Below, in pieces: positions 14,804 through 23,373 of a stretch of DNA of 46,483 nucleotides. The stretch lies in contig JALFLB010000006.1 of assembly GCA_022775045.1 (NCBI GenBank), forward strand, positions 1 through 46,483. The letters run 5' to 3'. The notes under the pieces were generated by a model. That model made no database searches and was not told where the DNA came from. It was given only the letters and a program-made list of their open reading frames with translations. Made by a program: the position numbers and the translations under genes. Position 1 is the stretch's first letter. Every line of letters begins with the position of its first letter. Source of the stretch: Agathobacter sp. GTDB taxonomy: Bacteria; Bacillota; Clostridia; Lachnospirales; Lachnospiraceae.

Positions 14804-16253
14804 AGTATTAATCATCAATCTTGTATTGCTTTCTATCAGCCTTGGGATTGTAGGGTATCTGATGATTCGTAAAAACTTTGAGCTCGTGCAGGACGCACAG
14901 ATGCGGAATGCCATCGTGGAGAACAATCTGGTGCAGTCATCCGTGGAGTATGAATTGCTTCAGGTGCTGAACAGCACGGGGAATCATATCAGGGAGGATC
15001 TCTCCGACATTGGAACAAAGGTGGCTGGCAGCATGCTGACCACCGATTCCTTTTTTTACATCAAATATGCGGACGATTATGCCTATTCCGGAGATGGAAA
15101 GGAAGCACAAATCAGTGAGACGTTGTTTGAGAATCTGGCTGTTGGAGGGAAAAATTTTGTTGTTGGTAGTTCGCAGGGACACCATTATATTTATGTCAGC
15201 TCTTGCAGCTGCGTTAATGAAAGATATCTCTATGTCATTACCAAATCTGATATCTCTGAGGCGTACAGTCTGATGAACAGACAGATTTCGTATTTTCGGT
15301 TGCTTATTACGATTGTCTTGATGGTTGCATCTGTAATCATGTATGTGATCAGCTGCTATCTTACCCGCCCACTGGAGACACTTAATTGTGTGACGGAGAA
15401 AATTGCGGGTGGATGCTACGACACCAGAGCCAATGTGAAAACGTGTGATGAAGTTGGACAGCTTGCAGGCAGCTTTAACCGCATGGCGGAAGCCGTTTCG
15501 GAGCATGTGAAGGAACTGCGGGACATAATTCATCGCAGAGACCAGTTTGTGGCTGACTTTACCCATGAAATCAAGACACCGATGACAACTATTATTGGAT
15601 ATGCGGACACGATGCGTTCCATGGAGCTTCCCCGCAAAGAGCAGATCATGTCCTTAAATTACATTTTTTCGGAGGGAAAACGTCTTGAGGCAATGTCGGA
15701 AAAACTGTTTGAACTGATTTACTTAAAGCAGCATGAGATTGAGCAGCAGCCAATTCATGTGGAAGATTTGGCAGGGGAAATTGAAAAAATTGTCTCCCCT
15801 GCTCTTCAGAAGAAAAAGATTACCTTGTCGGTGGAGGTGGAACCGGCGGTTATTTTCGGAAGCCGGGAGCTGCTGGTCACGGCGTTTGTCAACTTGGTGG
15901 ATAATGCGAGAAAGGCTTCGGTGGAGAAGTCCTCGATTGCACTTACCGGATGCATTGTGCTACGGGAGAATGAATCCGGGGAAAAAGTGCAGCAGTATGA
16001 ATTGTCAGTGACGGATCATGGAATTGGAATGATGAAAGAGGATGTCAGGCATATCTGTGACGAATTTTATATGGTGGACAAATCACGCTCTAGAAAGGAG
16101 GGCGGAGCTGGAATCGGGATGTCGCTTGTGGCTCTGATTTTGGATCGTCACGGAGCTGCACTTGGCATTGAAAGTGCACTGGGCGAGGGGACGCAGATGA
16201 AGGCGATTTTTTCAGGGGTGACGGAAGGAGCACACAGTGAAAAAAAGGAATAA
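14787..16253 (+). CDS. Membrane sensor histidine kinase with HAMP domain
   Basis: A 488-residue sensor kinase, cognate to the regulator encoded just upstream. One membrane segment (about 7-26), an extracellular sensor region of about 145 residues, a second membrane segment (about 172-193), a HAMP domain (CYLTRPLETLNCVTEKIAGG onward), the HisKA dimerisation helix with phospho-acceptor His260 in ADFTHEIKTPMTTIIGY, and a HATPase domain with N box LVNLVDNARKA, G1 VTDHGIGM and G2 KEGGAGIGMSL. The extracellular part includes two closely spaced cysteines (SSCSCVNERY) that could form a disulfide or bind a metal. AGAGGAG precedes the ATG; translation is coupled to the regulator. Its 3' end overlaps the next gene by 17 bases. 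Confidence 0.92.
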   Translation: MKFRYKVLIINLVLLSISLGIVGYLMIRKNFELVQDAQMRNAIVENNLVQSSVEYELLQVLNSTGNHIREDLSDIGTKVAGSMLTTDSFFYIKYADDYAYSGDGKEAQISETLFENLAVGGKNFVVGSSQGHHYIYVSSCSCVNERYLYVITKSDISEAYSLMNRQISYFRLLITIVLMVASVIMYVISCYLTRPLETLNCVTEKIAGGCYDTRANVKTCDEVGQLAGSFNRMAEAVSEHVKELRDIIHRRDQFVADFTHEIKTPMTTIIGYADTMRSMELPRKEQIMSLNYIFSEGKRLEAMSEKLFELIYLKQHEIEQQPIHVEDLAGEIEKIVSPALQKKKITLSVEVEPAVIFGSRELLVTAFVNLVDNARKASVEKSSIALTGCIVLRENESGEKVQQYELSVTDHGIGMMKEDVRHICDEFYMVDKSRSRKEGGAGIGMSLVALILDRHGAALGIESALGEGTQMKAIFSGVTEGAHSEKKE

Positions 16254-17028
16254 ATACAGCAAAAAGAATATTAGAGACGGAATGCTTGTATGTGGAACAA
16301 TTGTAATTGTGGCGCTGGGGATTTTTGCACCGGGGAGGATACTTACAATTCAAAGCGAATCTGCCTCGTATGAGGTTATGGCAGTGCCAGAACAGTATTA
16401 TTCTTCATATAGCTCCGCGATGGCGCGCAATGCTTCTACCCATCTTGGGGTTCAAGATAAAATTCAGCTCATCTCAGGGGAATGGGAAAGTGAGACGATG
16501 GAGGCTGCTGGATATGAGATGGAACTGGAGGATTATGAGGCAGTTGCGAAGGCACGGGAAGAAATTAAAAATTTGTATGATGCAGGACTTTATCCGGACA
16601 GTATTTCCACGGATTATGGAGATTGGTATAGCTGGCAGGCTAAACCACGAAAAGCGGTGGATGCAACCTTCCACACTTATGCCGCATATTACTGGGAGAT
16701 TGAGTTTAAGCGGTATGACGGACAAAAGCAGCATACTATATATCTTCTTGAAGATGGAACTGTATTTTTGGCAGAGGAATATGCACAGGAAATTTGTGAC
16801 ATCGATGAAATCGTGGAAATTGGGACTGTTCTTGCTGGGCAGGAGAAATTGACTGCGGCGGTACAAGATACGCAAAATTGTACCCTTGCAGAGATCTTGC
16901 CGTACTATGAGGGAAATCTGGCGGGGCTGCAGTGGAAATCTTTAACTCAAATAACTGCGGGAGAGGATATCTTTCTTGTATTGCAGGCATATACGGAGAA
17001 CCGGTATCTTTTGGCAATAGCGATGTGA
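16237..17028 (+). CDS. Membrane-anchored extracellular protein of unknown function
   Basis: A 263-residue protein with a short basic cytoplasmic N terminus (MKKRNKYSKKN), one hydrophobic anchor (about residues 15-36) and an acidic extracellular domain rich in Tyr and Glu. No lipobox and no recognisable catalytic motif. The start is GTG at 16237, 6 bases after AAGGAG, and overlaps the end of the kinase gene, so it is translated together with the two-component system; an accessory role in sensing or signal input is a reasonable guess from position. I do not recognise a family. Confidence 0.75.
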   Translation: MKKRNKYSKKNIRDGMLVCGTIVIVALGIFAPGRILTIQSESASYEVMAVPEQYYSSYSSAMARNASTHLGVQDKIQLISGEWESETMEAAGYEMELEDYEAVAKAREEIKNLYDAGLYPDSISTDYGDWYSWQAKPRKAVDATFHTYAAYYWEIEFKRYDGQKQHTIYLLEDGTVFLAEEYAQEICDIDEIVEIGTVLAGQEKLTAAVQDTQNCTLAEILPYYEGNLAGLQWKSLTQITAGEDIFLVLQAYTENRYLLAIAM

Positions 17029-17048
17029 AAGAAAAATAACGGCAGGCA

Positions 17049-17080
17049 GATACAAAATGTTTACAAGTGCTGGATACAAT
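17049..17080 (+). promoter_or_regulatory. GATACAA repeats and promoter before the first lipoprotein
   Basis: GATACAA (17049-17055), TTTACAA (17060-17066) and GATACAA (17073-17079) lie in a row; the first two are 11 bases apart and the last overlaps a possible TACAAT -10 (17075-17080). The units resemble the TTTAGATACA repeats at 14037-14057, suggesting the same response regulator acts here. No canonical -35 is present. Confidence 0.45.
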
Positions 17081-17106
17081 AGACTTATGAATAAGGAGGG
17101 GTTACC

Positions 17107-18519
17107 ATGAGAAAAAATATATGGACGAGCCTGTTTTTGACAGGGGCACTTGCTCTGGGTCTGCTGACCGGATGCAGCAATAAAAAAGTAATCTATGATA
17201 TTGATCATACGCAGTCAACACAAAGCGGAATGAAGTCGGACGGAGGTTTTGGACTTGCACAGTTTGCAGATGCCGAAACATGGAAGGAAAGCTGGAAAGC
17301 CACCAATGCTGCCGGAGATACTTATGATATCTCAATCTCTGCCGACATTTCTGTGCCGGAGGTGGACCAGATGTCTGTAGTGGAGGTCAAAGAAGCAGAG
17401 ATGGATGAGGCATTCAAAAAGCAGATCATAGAGGGACTGTTCCCGGAGGAGACGGTTTATAACAATGACGCAGACCACTGGCCGAAAGAGCGGGTACAGC
17501 AGCAGATTGAAAAGTTGGAAGAAGAACTGAAACAGATGAAACAGAATAAAGAGTCTTTTGATGAGGAGGATTACAATCAATCCATCAAGGCGCTTGATGA
17601 TGAGATCAAGAAATACACTGCGCAGCTTAGCAGTGCGCCTTCCGATTATCAGCCAGTTGAGGAGTACAGAGGCAGTTCATACCTGATAGAGCATGACGGT
17701 ATATTCTATAGAATTGAATTTGATGAGACAAATTATGGCGCTTTCTGCATGAAAACGGTTCATATGGAACCGGACGATTATCAAACTCTTTGTCCAGATG
17801 AACTAAAGGAGAAAGACTGGCATTGGTATGAGGGGGAGGAAAGCACGGAAGAAAACAAGTGCAGCCTGACGAAGCAGGAGGCACAGGCAGTGGCGGAGCG
17901 CGCCCTTTCTGCAATGAATCTGACGGATATGGTACTTGAAGAAACACTTCCACTCGTCTGGGGAGGAAACATCTCAGGAGATGATGGAATAGGGATTGAA
18001 AATGAGAAGGTGACAGATGGCTGGAAGTTCTCTTATGGAATGGGCATCGAGGGCGTTTCTTTCCGTCAATATGGAACAGAGAATGACTATAGGTTTGATG
18101 AATTCTATGAGAGTATGGCAAAAGGGGAAGACTACATGTATTCCATGAATTCTGGAATTGCACTGTCCATCATGGATGAGGGTGTTATCGGAATGGAGCT
18201 TTGCTGCCCAATTGAAATTACTTCTGTTACGAAGGATGTGGAACTTCTTTCGATGGAAAATATCCAGACTATCATGCGCAATGAACTGACGGAGCATATA
18301 GATCAGTATCCGTCTCTCGAGAGTGTCAATTACTATACAAACATGGAGTTAATCTATTTTCGGATCCGGGATGAGGAAAAGAAGGGCTATTACAGCTATG
18401 TTCCGGTGTGGCGGCTGTCGGTTCAGTTTGAAGATGAGGACGGCAATCAGCAGATGGAGCGTGCAGTGCTGGTCAATGCCATTGATGGAGGAGTCATTTA
18501 CCTGCAGGATGAATTCTAA
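17107..18519 (+). CDS. Large lipoprotein, first of a paralogous pair
   Basis: A 470-residue surface lipoprotein: signal peptide ending LLTGC (lipid on Cys23), then NKKVIYDIDHTQSTQS and an FADAETW box. Residues about 130-180 form a Lys/Glu/Gln-rich coiled coil (ERVQQQIEKLEEELKQMKQ). The C-terminal region carries YYSYVPVWRLSV and LVNAIDGGVIY, recalling the fold of PepSY/YcdB-like secreted proteins. It may belong to DUF6034, from memory only. The next gene encodes a paralogue of identical length. AAGGAGG precedes the ATG at 17107. It opens the export part of the cluster, and a role as an external receptor, chaperone or immunity factor for the exporter is conceivable but unproven. Confidence 0.8.
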   Translation: MRKNIWTSLFLTGALALGLLTGCSNKKVIYDIDHTQSTQSGMKSDGGFGLAQFADAETWKESWKATNAAGDTYDISISADISVPEVDQMSVVEVKEAEMDEAFKKQIIEGLFPEETVYNNDADHWPKERVQQQIEKLEEELKQMKQNKESFDEEDYNQSIKALDDEIKKYTAQLSSAPSDYQPVEEYRGSSYLIEHDGIFYRIEFDETNYGAFCMKTVHMEPDDYQTLCPDELKEKDWHWYEGEESTEENKCSLTKQEAQAVAERALSAMNLTDMVLEETLPLVWGGNISGDDGIGIENEKVTDGWKFSYGMGIEGVSFRQYGTENDYRFDEFYESMAKGEDYMYSMNSGIALSIMDEGVIGMELCCPIEITSVTKDVELLSMENIQTIMRNELTEHIDQYPSLESVNYYTNMELIYFRIRDEEKKGYYSYVPVWRLSVQFEDEDGNQQMERAVLVNAIDGGVIYLQDEF

Positions 18520-18657
18520 TAATCAGATGCAGCCAGACCAAATGTGTTTACTACACTTGGGGACATATAGAAAAGATTTTAAGCGCATATGGCCACCGAG
18601 AGATGCTCTCTGGGCGAATTAGGTGAAAAAGAATCAAGAACGAAGGGAGAAATTCGC

Positions 18658-20070
18658 ATGAAGAAAAGAATTGTGGCGGCACTTCTGTGCGTGTCCATAT
18701 TTCTGTTGACCGGATGCAGCAATAAAAAAATCAACTATGATATTGAAAACACACAGTCAACACAGAGCGAAAAACAGACAACGGGCGACTCCATGCTTGC
18801 GCAGTTTGCGGATGCTGAAACCTGGGAGGACAGCTTCGAGGCGGTGGGGGAATATACCACAACGAAGATTACGATTGATGCCCAAATTGAGGTGCCGGGC
18901 GTGCAGAGTATGTCTGTGATCGAGGTACAGGAACCAAAGGTTGACGCCGCCTATCGGGAGAAAATGGTAAAAGCTGTTTTCGGTGACAGCGAAATATACT
19001 TTTATGATGAGACCAATCTTCCGAAAGGACAGCTGCTGGAAAAAATTGCAGCATATCAGGAACAGCTGATTCAATTGCAGGAGCAGCAGGCGCAGGTGGG
19101 CGATGGACTGGTGGATAAAAATAAACGGGATTCCATCCAACAGCAGATGGATGAATGTCAGCGGCAGATTGATTCTCTGGAAAAGAGCTATGAAACGGCG
19201 CCGGAGGACTTTATTTCTGCAGATAATTATCAGTCGGATGTGTATCTGGCATACAAAGATGGAAACGGTTATGTCCTGCGATTCGAGAATGGCGACGAAG
19301 AAGGAATGCAAGGTGTGAGACGGACATTTTGCATCACTCTCTCGCCAGAAGAAAATCATGACCTTTGTCCGGAGGAAGTGAAAGATTCGCCGCAGATTTT
19401 TTACGCGGGTGCTGGAGACATCGGCGATGCGGATGATAATTCCTGCAGGATGAGCCGGGAGTCAGCTGAAAATCTCTCCCTTGGAATGCTGTCGGATTTG
19501 GGTTTTTCCAATCCGGTGCAGACAGATGCATGGGCGCTGGGATGGTTTGGCTATAATGAGGAGAACTCCGAGGAGGGGTTCTGCATCGATGGCTATCAAT
19601 TTGTGTATCAATTGGGAATTGACCAAATGCCGCTTGTGGATAATGGATTTTATTTCAGCAGTTTCCTTCCTAAGGACAGAGAAAACCCAGAAAAAACAGA
19701 ATATTCGGAGAACGCCCGGGCAGCAGTGTCGGTGACGGATGACGGAATTATCGGGATTGAGATCAGCAATCCGGTGGAGGTGACCAACCGGACGCCGGAC
19801 GTGGAACTGCTTCCATTGGAAAATGTAAAGGAAATTTTCAAAAATGAGCTGATGAACCATTTCTTTGACTATGACATTCACATTGACCAGACAATGCATT
19901 TTACAAAGCTGTCGCTGATCTACCTTCGGGTGGCGGCTGACAATGGAAATGGAACCTACAGCTATATTCCGGTCTGGCGGCTGTGCTATGAGGATGATGG
20001 CACCTACCGTAACACCCTTTTCCTGAATGCCATTGACGGAAGCATTGTCTATGGACCGAGTGCATATTGA
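18658..20070 (+). CDS. Large lipoprotein, second of a paralogous pair
   Basis: Also 470 residues and a clear paralogue of the product of 17107-18519. The shared blocks are TGCSNKK-x-x-YDI then TQSTQS after the lipid Cys (Cys20), LAQFADAETW, VP-x-V-x-SMSV-x-EV, a central coiled coil (KGQLLEKIAAYQEQLIQLQE), the GI-x-GIE-x-x-NPVE / GMELCCPIE equivalent, and the ending YSYIPVWRL plus LNAIDGSIVY. The middle part is diverged. The ATG at 18658 has AAGGGAG upstream; an in-frame ATG at 18589 lacks a signal peptide start. The 138-base gap before it has no convincing promoter, so it is probably co-transcribed. Function unknown. Confidence 0.8.
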   Translation: MKKRIVAALLCVSIFLLTGCSNKKINYDIENTQSTQSEKQTTGDSMLAQFADAETWEDSFEAVGEYTTTKITIDAQIEVPGVQSMSVIEVQEPKVDAAYREKMVKAVFGDSEIYFYDETNLPKGQLLEKIAAYQEQLIQLQEQQAQVGDGLVDKNKRDSIQQQMDECQRQIDSLEKSYETAPEDFISADNYQSDVYLAYKDGNGYVLRFENGDEEGMQGVRRTFCITLSPEENHDLCPEEVKDSPQIFYAGAGDIGDADDNSCRMSRESAENLSLGMLSDLGFSNPVQTDAWALGWFGYNEENSEEGFCIDGYQFVYQLGIDQMPLVDNGFYFSSFLPKDRENPEKTEYSENARAAVSVTDDGIIGIEISNPVEVTNRTPDVELLPLENVKEIFKNELMNHFFDYDIHIDQTMHFTKLSLIYLRVAADNGNGTYSYIPVWRLCYEDDGTYRNTLFLNAIDGSIVYGPSAY

Positions 20071-20101
20071 GGCACATTGTTCAAAAAAGGAGGAGGTTCA
20101 T

Positions 20102-21073
20102 ATGGAAAAGAGAAACGCGGCAGTTCTTCTATGCACTGTTATTCTCTTCTTCACCGGATGTACCGCGCAGAGTACGCAGGTTGTTATCATCGACCGTGAG
20201 CCCTATGAGAGGACCGGCTATCAGACCACCGAGGTGCAGAAAGGAGATTTGCAGCCAAAACTGGAATTGAAGCTGACAGCTGACGGATACGAGCAGATCA
20301 TCTATGATGCTACTAACACAAATCTGCAGCTGGACAAGGTCTATGTTTCCGTTGGGGATAAGGTGAAAAAGGGTGATCTGCTGGTGGCCTTCCGGTCGGA
20401 AAGCATCCAGAAAATCATGGACAGTTACAGCGAACAGGCGGATCAGAACCAGCTTCTGGTGGAACATTACACAAACCTGATGCGAATCGACAAAACCTTA
20501 GATTACAGCAGCGATATTAAAATGCTGAAGCAGGATATTGAGGTGGCAAAGCTGTACATTGCGGAAGCGAAGGAGAAACTGGAGGGCTATCAGATTGTTG
20601 CAAAGAGAGACGGTACGATCACGGAAATGAACGAGTTTCTGCAAAAAGGCATGTTTGTGCCGGGCAGAAAACAGATCACACAGGTCTGCGGCAGTGGCAA
20701 TTACACAGCGAACAAGCCCGACAATTATGTGATTTCCGTGGGGGAAGTCTACCAGGCGACAGTGGGAGTTGCATCCTACGAGCTGATGGTGAAAAAGATT
20801 ACAAAAAGTCAGGTCATCTTTGAACCCATTTCGGATATGTCAGCGGTGTCGGAGGATGATGAGCTGACCATGGTGATTACAAGAGAGACAATGAAAAATG
20901 TGGTCTATGTGGACGCCGCCGCGGTGCAGGAAGGCATTGACAGCTATTATGTCTATGTAGTGGATGAGGATGGCTACCGGGATGCGGTGGAAGTAAAACG
21001 CGGAGAGCGGGTGGATGACTATTATGTGATCAACGACGGTCTTTCGGGAGGGGAGAAGGTGACGTTGCATTGA
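20102..21073 (+). CDS. Lipoprotein membrane-fusion (HlyD/MacA-like) adaptor
   Basis: A 323-residue adaptor subunit for the ABC exporter encoded downstream. Signal peptide ending FFTGC (lipid on Cys20). The lipoyl/barrel-sandwich half-motif is visible in LDKVYVSVGDKVKKGDLLVAF (about residues 77-100), followed by a helical hairpin (about 105-165) and the second half YQIVAKRDGTITEMNEFLQKG; a beta-barrel and the C-terminal YYVYVVDEDGYRDAVEVKRG hairpin complete the RND/MacA-type layout. AAGGAGGAGG precedes the ATG at 20102. The stop (TGA) overlaps the TTG start of the next adaptor gene. In a Gram-positive such an adaptor probably caps the external face of the MacB-like permease. Confidence 0.85.
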   Translation: MEKRNAAVLLCTVILFFTGCTAQSTQVVIIDREPYERTGYQTTEVQKGDLQPKLELKLTADGYEQIIYDATNTNLQLDKVYVSVGDKVKKGDLLVAFRSESIQKIMDSYSEQADQNQLLVEHYTNLMRIDKTLDYSSDIKMLKQDIEVAKLYIAEAKEKLEGYQIVAKRDGTITEMNEFLQKGMFVPGRKQITQVCGSGNYTANKPDNYVISVGEVYQATVGVASYELMVKKITKSQVIFEPISDMSAVSEDDELTMVITRETMKNVVYVDAAAVQEGIDSYYVYVVDEDGYRDAVEVKRGERVDDYYVINDGLSGGEKVTLH

Positions 21074-23346
21074 GAAAAATATGGAAATCGACGACTGCTG
21101 CTCTCGTGTTTTCCCTTTTTCTGACCGGCTGTGGCAGCACAAACCAGCAGACCGTACCGGAATTGATGGAGCCGGTGGCCACGAATGCGGCGTACCGCCC
21201 GGTGGAATATGGGGATGTAGGGCAACTCACTGTTCTGGTTGGAACCGTTGTGCCCACAGATTACTGCCATTTCTTTGAAACCAGCGTGACGGTTTCCGAG
21301 ATTCTGGTGGAGGTGGGGGATAGGGTCAAAAAGGGGGATGTGCTGGCATATGCCGACACGGCTGCGGCGAAGGAGGAGTTGAAGGCGCTCCGTGGGGATC
21401 TCGAGAAAGAAAACAGTATCTATCAGATTAATTTTCAGATTTCCGACAGGAAAATCGCGCAGTTGAATTATGAGATTAAGAATCTTGTCAAGAATGACGC
21501 TGATACAGGAACTTCGGGAGAAACTGAAATTACAGAATCAGACAAGCCGTCCATAGACTCCGACACAGATGATATCCCGGAAAATGAAATCTCCGCAAAT
21601 CAGGAATCACCCGGTGCCGCCATAAAAGAGCTGAATTCACAGATTCAGATTCTCAAGGAGAATGCCCGCTACGACAAACTCCTGCATGAGTATCGCGTCG
21701 GCAAATTAAACGAATCCATCGCGGCAAAGGAAAAAATTGTGGAGGATGGGACAATCCGGGCGAAGCATGCCGGGCAGGTGACCTACACAAAAAATCTGGC
21801 GGCGGGACGGGAAGCAAGCGGCAATGAGAACATTGTGATTGTGTCAGACAAGAAGGAACGCTATATTGAGCTGAAAGATATGACCGTAAACAATTACACT
21901 GCATATGAGAACTGTGAAGTGAAATATATCAGCCGTGCCGGGAAAAAACTTCCTGTGAAGGAACTGTCTTATACCTCCGACGAACTGATTCTTGCGAAGG
22001 CCAACAACACATATCCGAACGTGCGCCTTTCCTGCCCAAAAGCGGGAAAGCTGACCTATGGAGAGAACTATCTGGTCTACTACCAGAAAGAGGATGTGCA
22101 GGATGTGCTTGTGGTGGGGAACGATTCTATCTATATGGAGGAGAACAGCACCTTTGTCTATGTGCAAAACGACAGCGGAGAAAAGGAGCGGCGCCAGGTG
22201 GTCCTCGGTGCGAAGGGCAGCAATTACACCGAGGTAAAACAGGGCCTCTCGGAGGGAGAACTGGTCTACTATGAGTCGAAGGAACGGATGCCGGTGGATT
22301 ACGGCACCTATACAGTTGCTTATTCGGATTTCGAGCGTCAAAACTATGCTTCTTCCTACGCCCGCTGTAGCACTGTGGGATTTCCGTACACCTCGGAGTA
22401 TGAGGGCACGGTCACAAAGGTTGTAGTGGAATCCAATCAGGAGGTACAAAAGGGCGACCTCTTATGCGTCATCGATACCGGCGAGGGAAAGGCTGCTTTG
22501 AAGGATGCGCAGAACCAGATTGAGCGGGAGAATTCCTCTTATCAGGAAACCATCAAAAGCTATGACGAACAGATTGCCGCCGCGGAAAACAAATACGAGA
22601 AAGAGATTCTGTCTCTGGAGAAAAAGCTTGCCGGAATCAACCATAATGACACACTGAGCCAGCTGCAGGAAATACTTGGATCCATTCAAAAGAATAATGA
22701 TGGAACCGGAAAGGTTTCCGTTTATGCAAAGTCAGATGGAATCGTAGGAAAAGTCACTGTGAGCGTCGAAAATCAGGTGGAAAAAGGGGATGAACTGATG
22801 ACCATCAGTGAAACCTCCGGCAATCTGATGCTCATGGAGATGAAAGCCGCCCCAAATGCAAAGAATTTTACGGACGACCTGGCAGATATCGGGGAAAAGC
22901 TCACCATGACTGTAGGCGGGAAGACCTATACCGGCACCTGTGTGGGAAATGCCGTGGATTTTGACAATGCCCGGAAAGTCTATCTGACTTCGGATAAAAA
23001 AGGGGCAAAGCTTTCCACCAGCAGTCAGTCCGGCTATTCTGATCCGGCATTTTTTGTGAAAATGGACGAGGAAGAATTTTATGAGGAAGTGCCGGCGGGG
23101 GGCAAGTTCTATTTTTCCTACGTGAATGTAAAGAAAGTATGCGCAATCCCAACATCCATGATCTACAAAGAGAGTCGTGTGGAAAGCGGCGGGAAAGAAT
23201 TTTTCTATGTGTGGCGCGTGGTGGACGGGAAACTGGTAAAGCAGTATATTCAGACGGATCCCCAGGGGAGTCTTGCCGATGACCGGATGACGGTTGTACT
23301 TTCCGGCCTGAACGCGGGGGATGTGATCGCTTCTGGTAATAAATAA
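21070..23346 (+). CDS. Tandem (duplicated) membrane-fusion adaptor lipoprotein
   Basis: A 758-residue protein, about twice the usual adaptor length. Signal peptide ends FLTGC (Cys21). It contains two adaptor modules: module one has a lipoyl half-motif at about 70-95 (ILVEVGDRVKKGDVLAYAD), a helical hairpin with an acidic Ser/Thr/Asp insert, and the returning half near 228 (IRAKHAGQVTYTKNL). Module two repeats this at about 440-475 (TVTKVVVESNQEVQKGDLLCVID), a coiled coil (NQIERENSSYQETIKSYDEQ) and a returning half near 550 (VYAKSDGIVGKVTVSVENQV). The C terminus has the typical YVWRVVDGKLVKQYIQT hairpin. Translation must start at TTG 21070 (no ATG keeps the signal peptide), overlapping the previous stop; GGAGGGGAG lies upstream. 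Confidence 0.8.
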   Translation: MRKIWKSTTAALVFSLFLTGCGSTNQQTVPELMEPVATNAAYRPVEYGDVGQLTVLVGTVVPTDYCHFFETSVTVSEILVEVGDRVKKGDVLAYADTAAAKEELKALRGDLEKENSIYQINFQISDRKIAQLNYEIKNLVKNDADTGTSGETEITESDKPSIDSDTDDIPENEISANQESPGAAIKELNSQIQILKENARYDKLLHEYRVGKLNESIAAKEKIVEDGTIRAKHAGQVTYTKNLAAGREASGNENIVIVSDKKERYIELKDMTVNNYTAYENCEVKYISRAGKKLPVKELSYTSDELILAKANNTYPNVRLSCPKAGKLTYGENYLVYYQKEDVQDVLVVGNDSIYMEENSTFVYVQNDSGEKERRQVVLGAKGSNYTEVKQGLSEGELVYYESKERMPVDYGTYTVAYSDFERQNYASSYARCSTVGFPYTSEYEGTVTKVVVESNQEVQKGDLLCVIDTGEGKAALKDAQNQIERENSSYQETIKSYDEQIAAAENKYEKEILSLEKKLAGINHNDTLSQLQEILGSIQKNNDGTGKVSVYAKSDGIVGKVTVSVENQVEKGDELMTISETSGNLMLMEMKAAPNAKNFTDDLADIGEKLTMTVGGKTYTGTCVGNAVDFDNARKVYLTSDKKGAKLSTSSQSGYSDPAFFVKMDEEEFYEEVPAGGKFYFSYVNVKKVCAIPTSMIYKESRVESGGKEFFYVWRVVDGKLVKQYIQTDPQGSLADDRMTVVLSGLNAGDVIASGNK

Positions 23347-23373
23347 TGATTGGAAAAGACAGGAGGCAGCAGT

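Noticed and set aside
18520-18657. Promoter or terminator between the two paralogous lipoprotein genes
   Set aside because: Only short weak hairpins (for example AGAGA/TCTCT around 18600-18612) and no -35/-10 pair; read-through is the simplest view.
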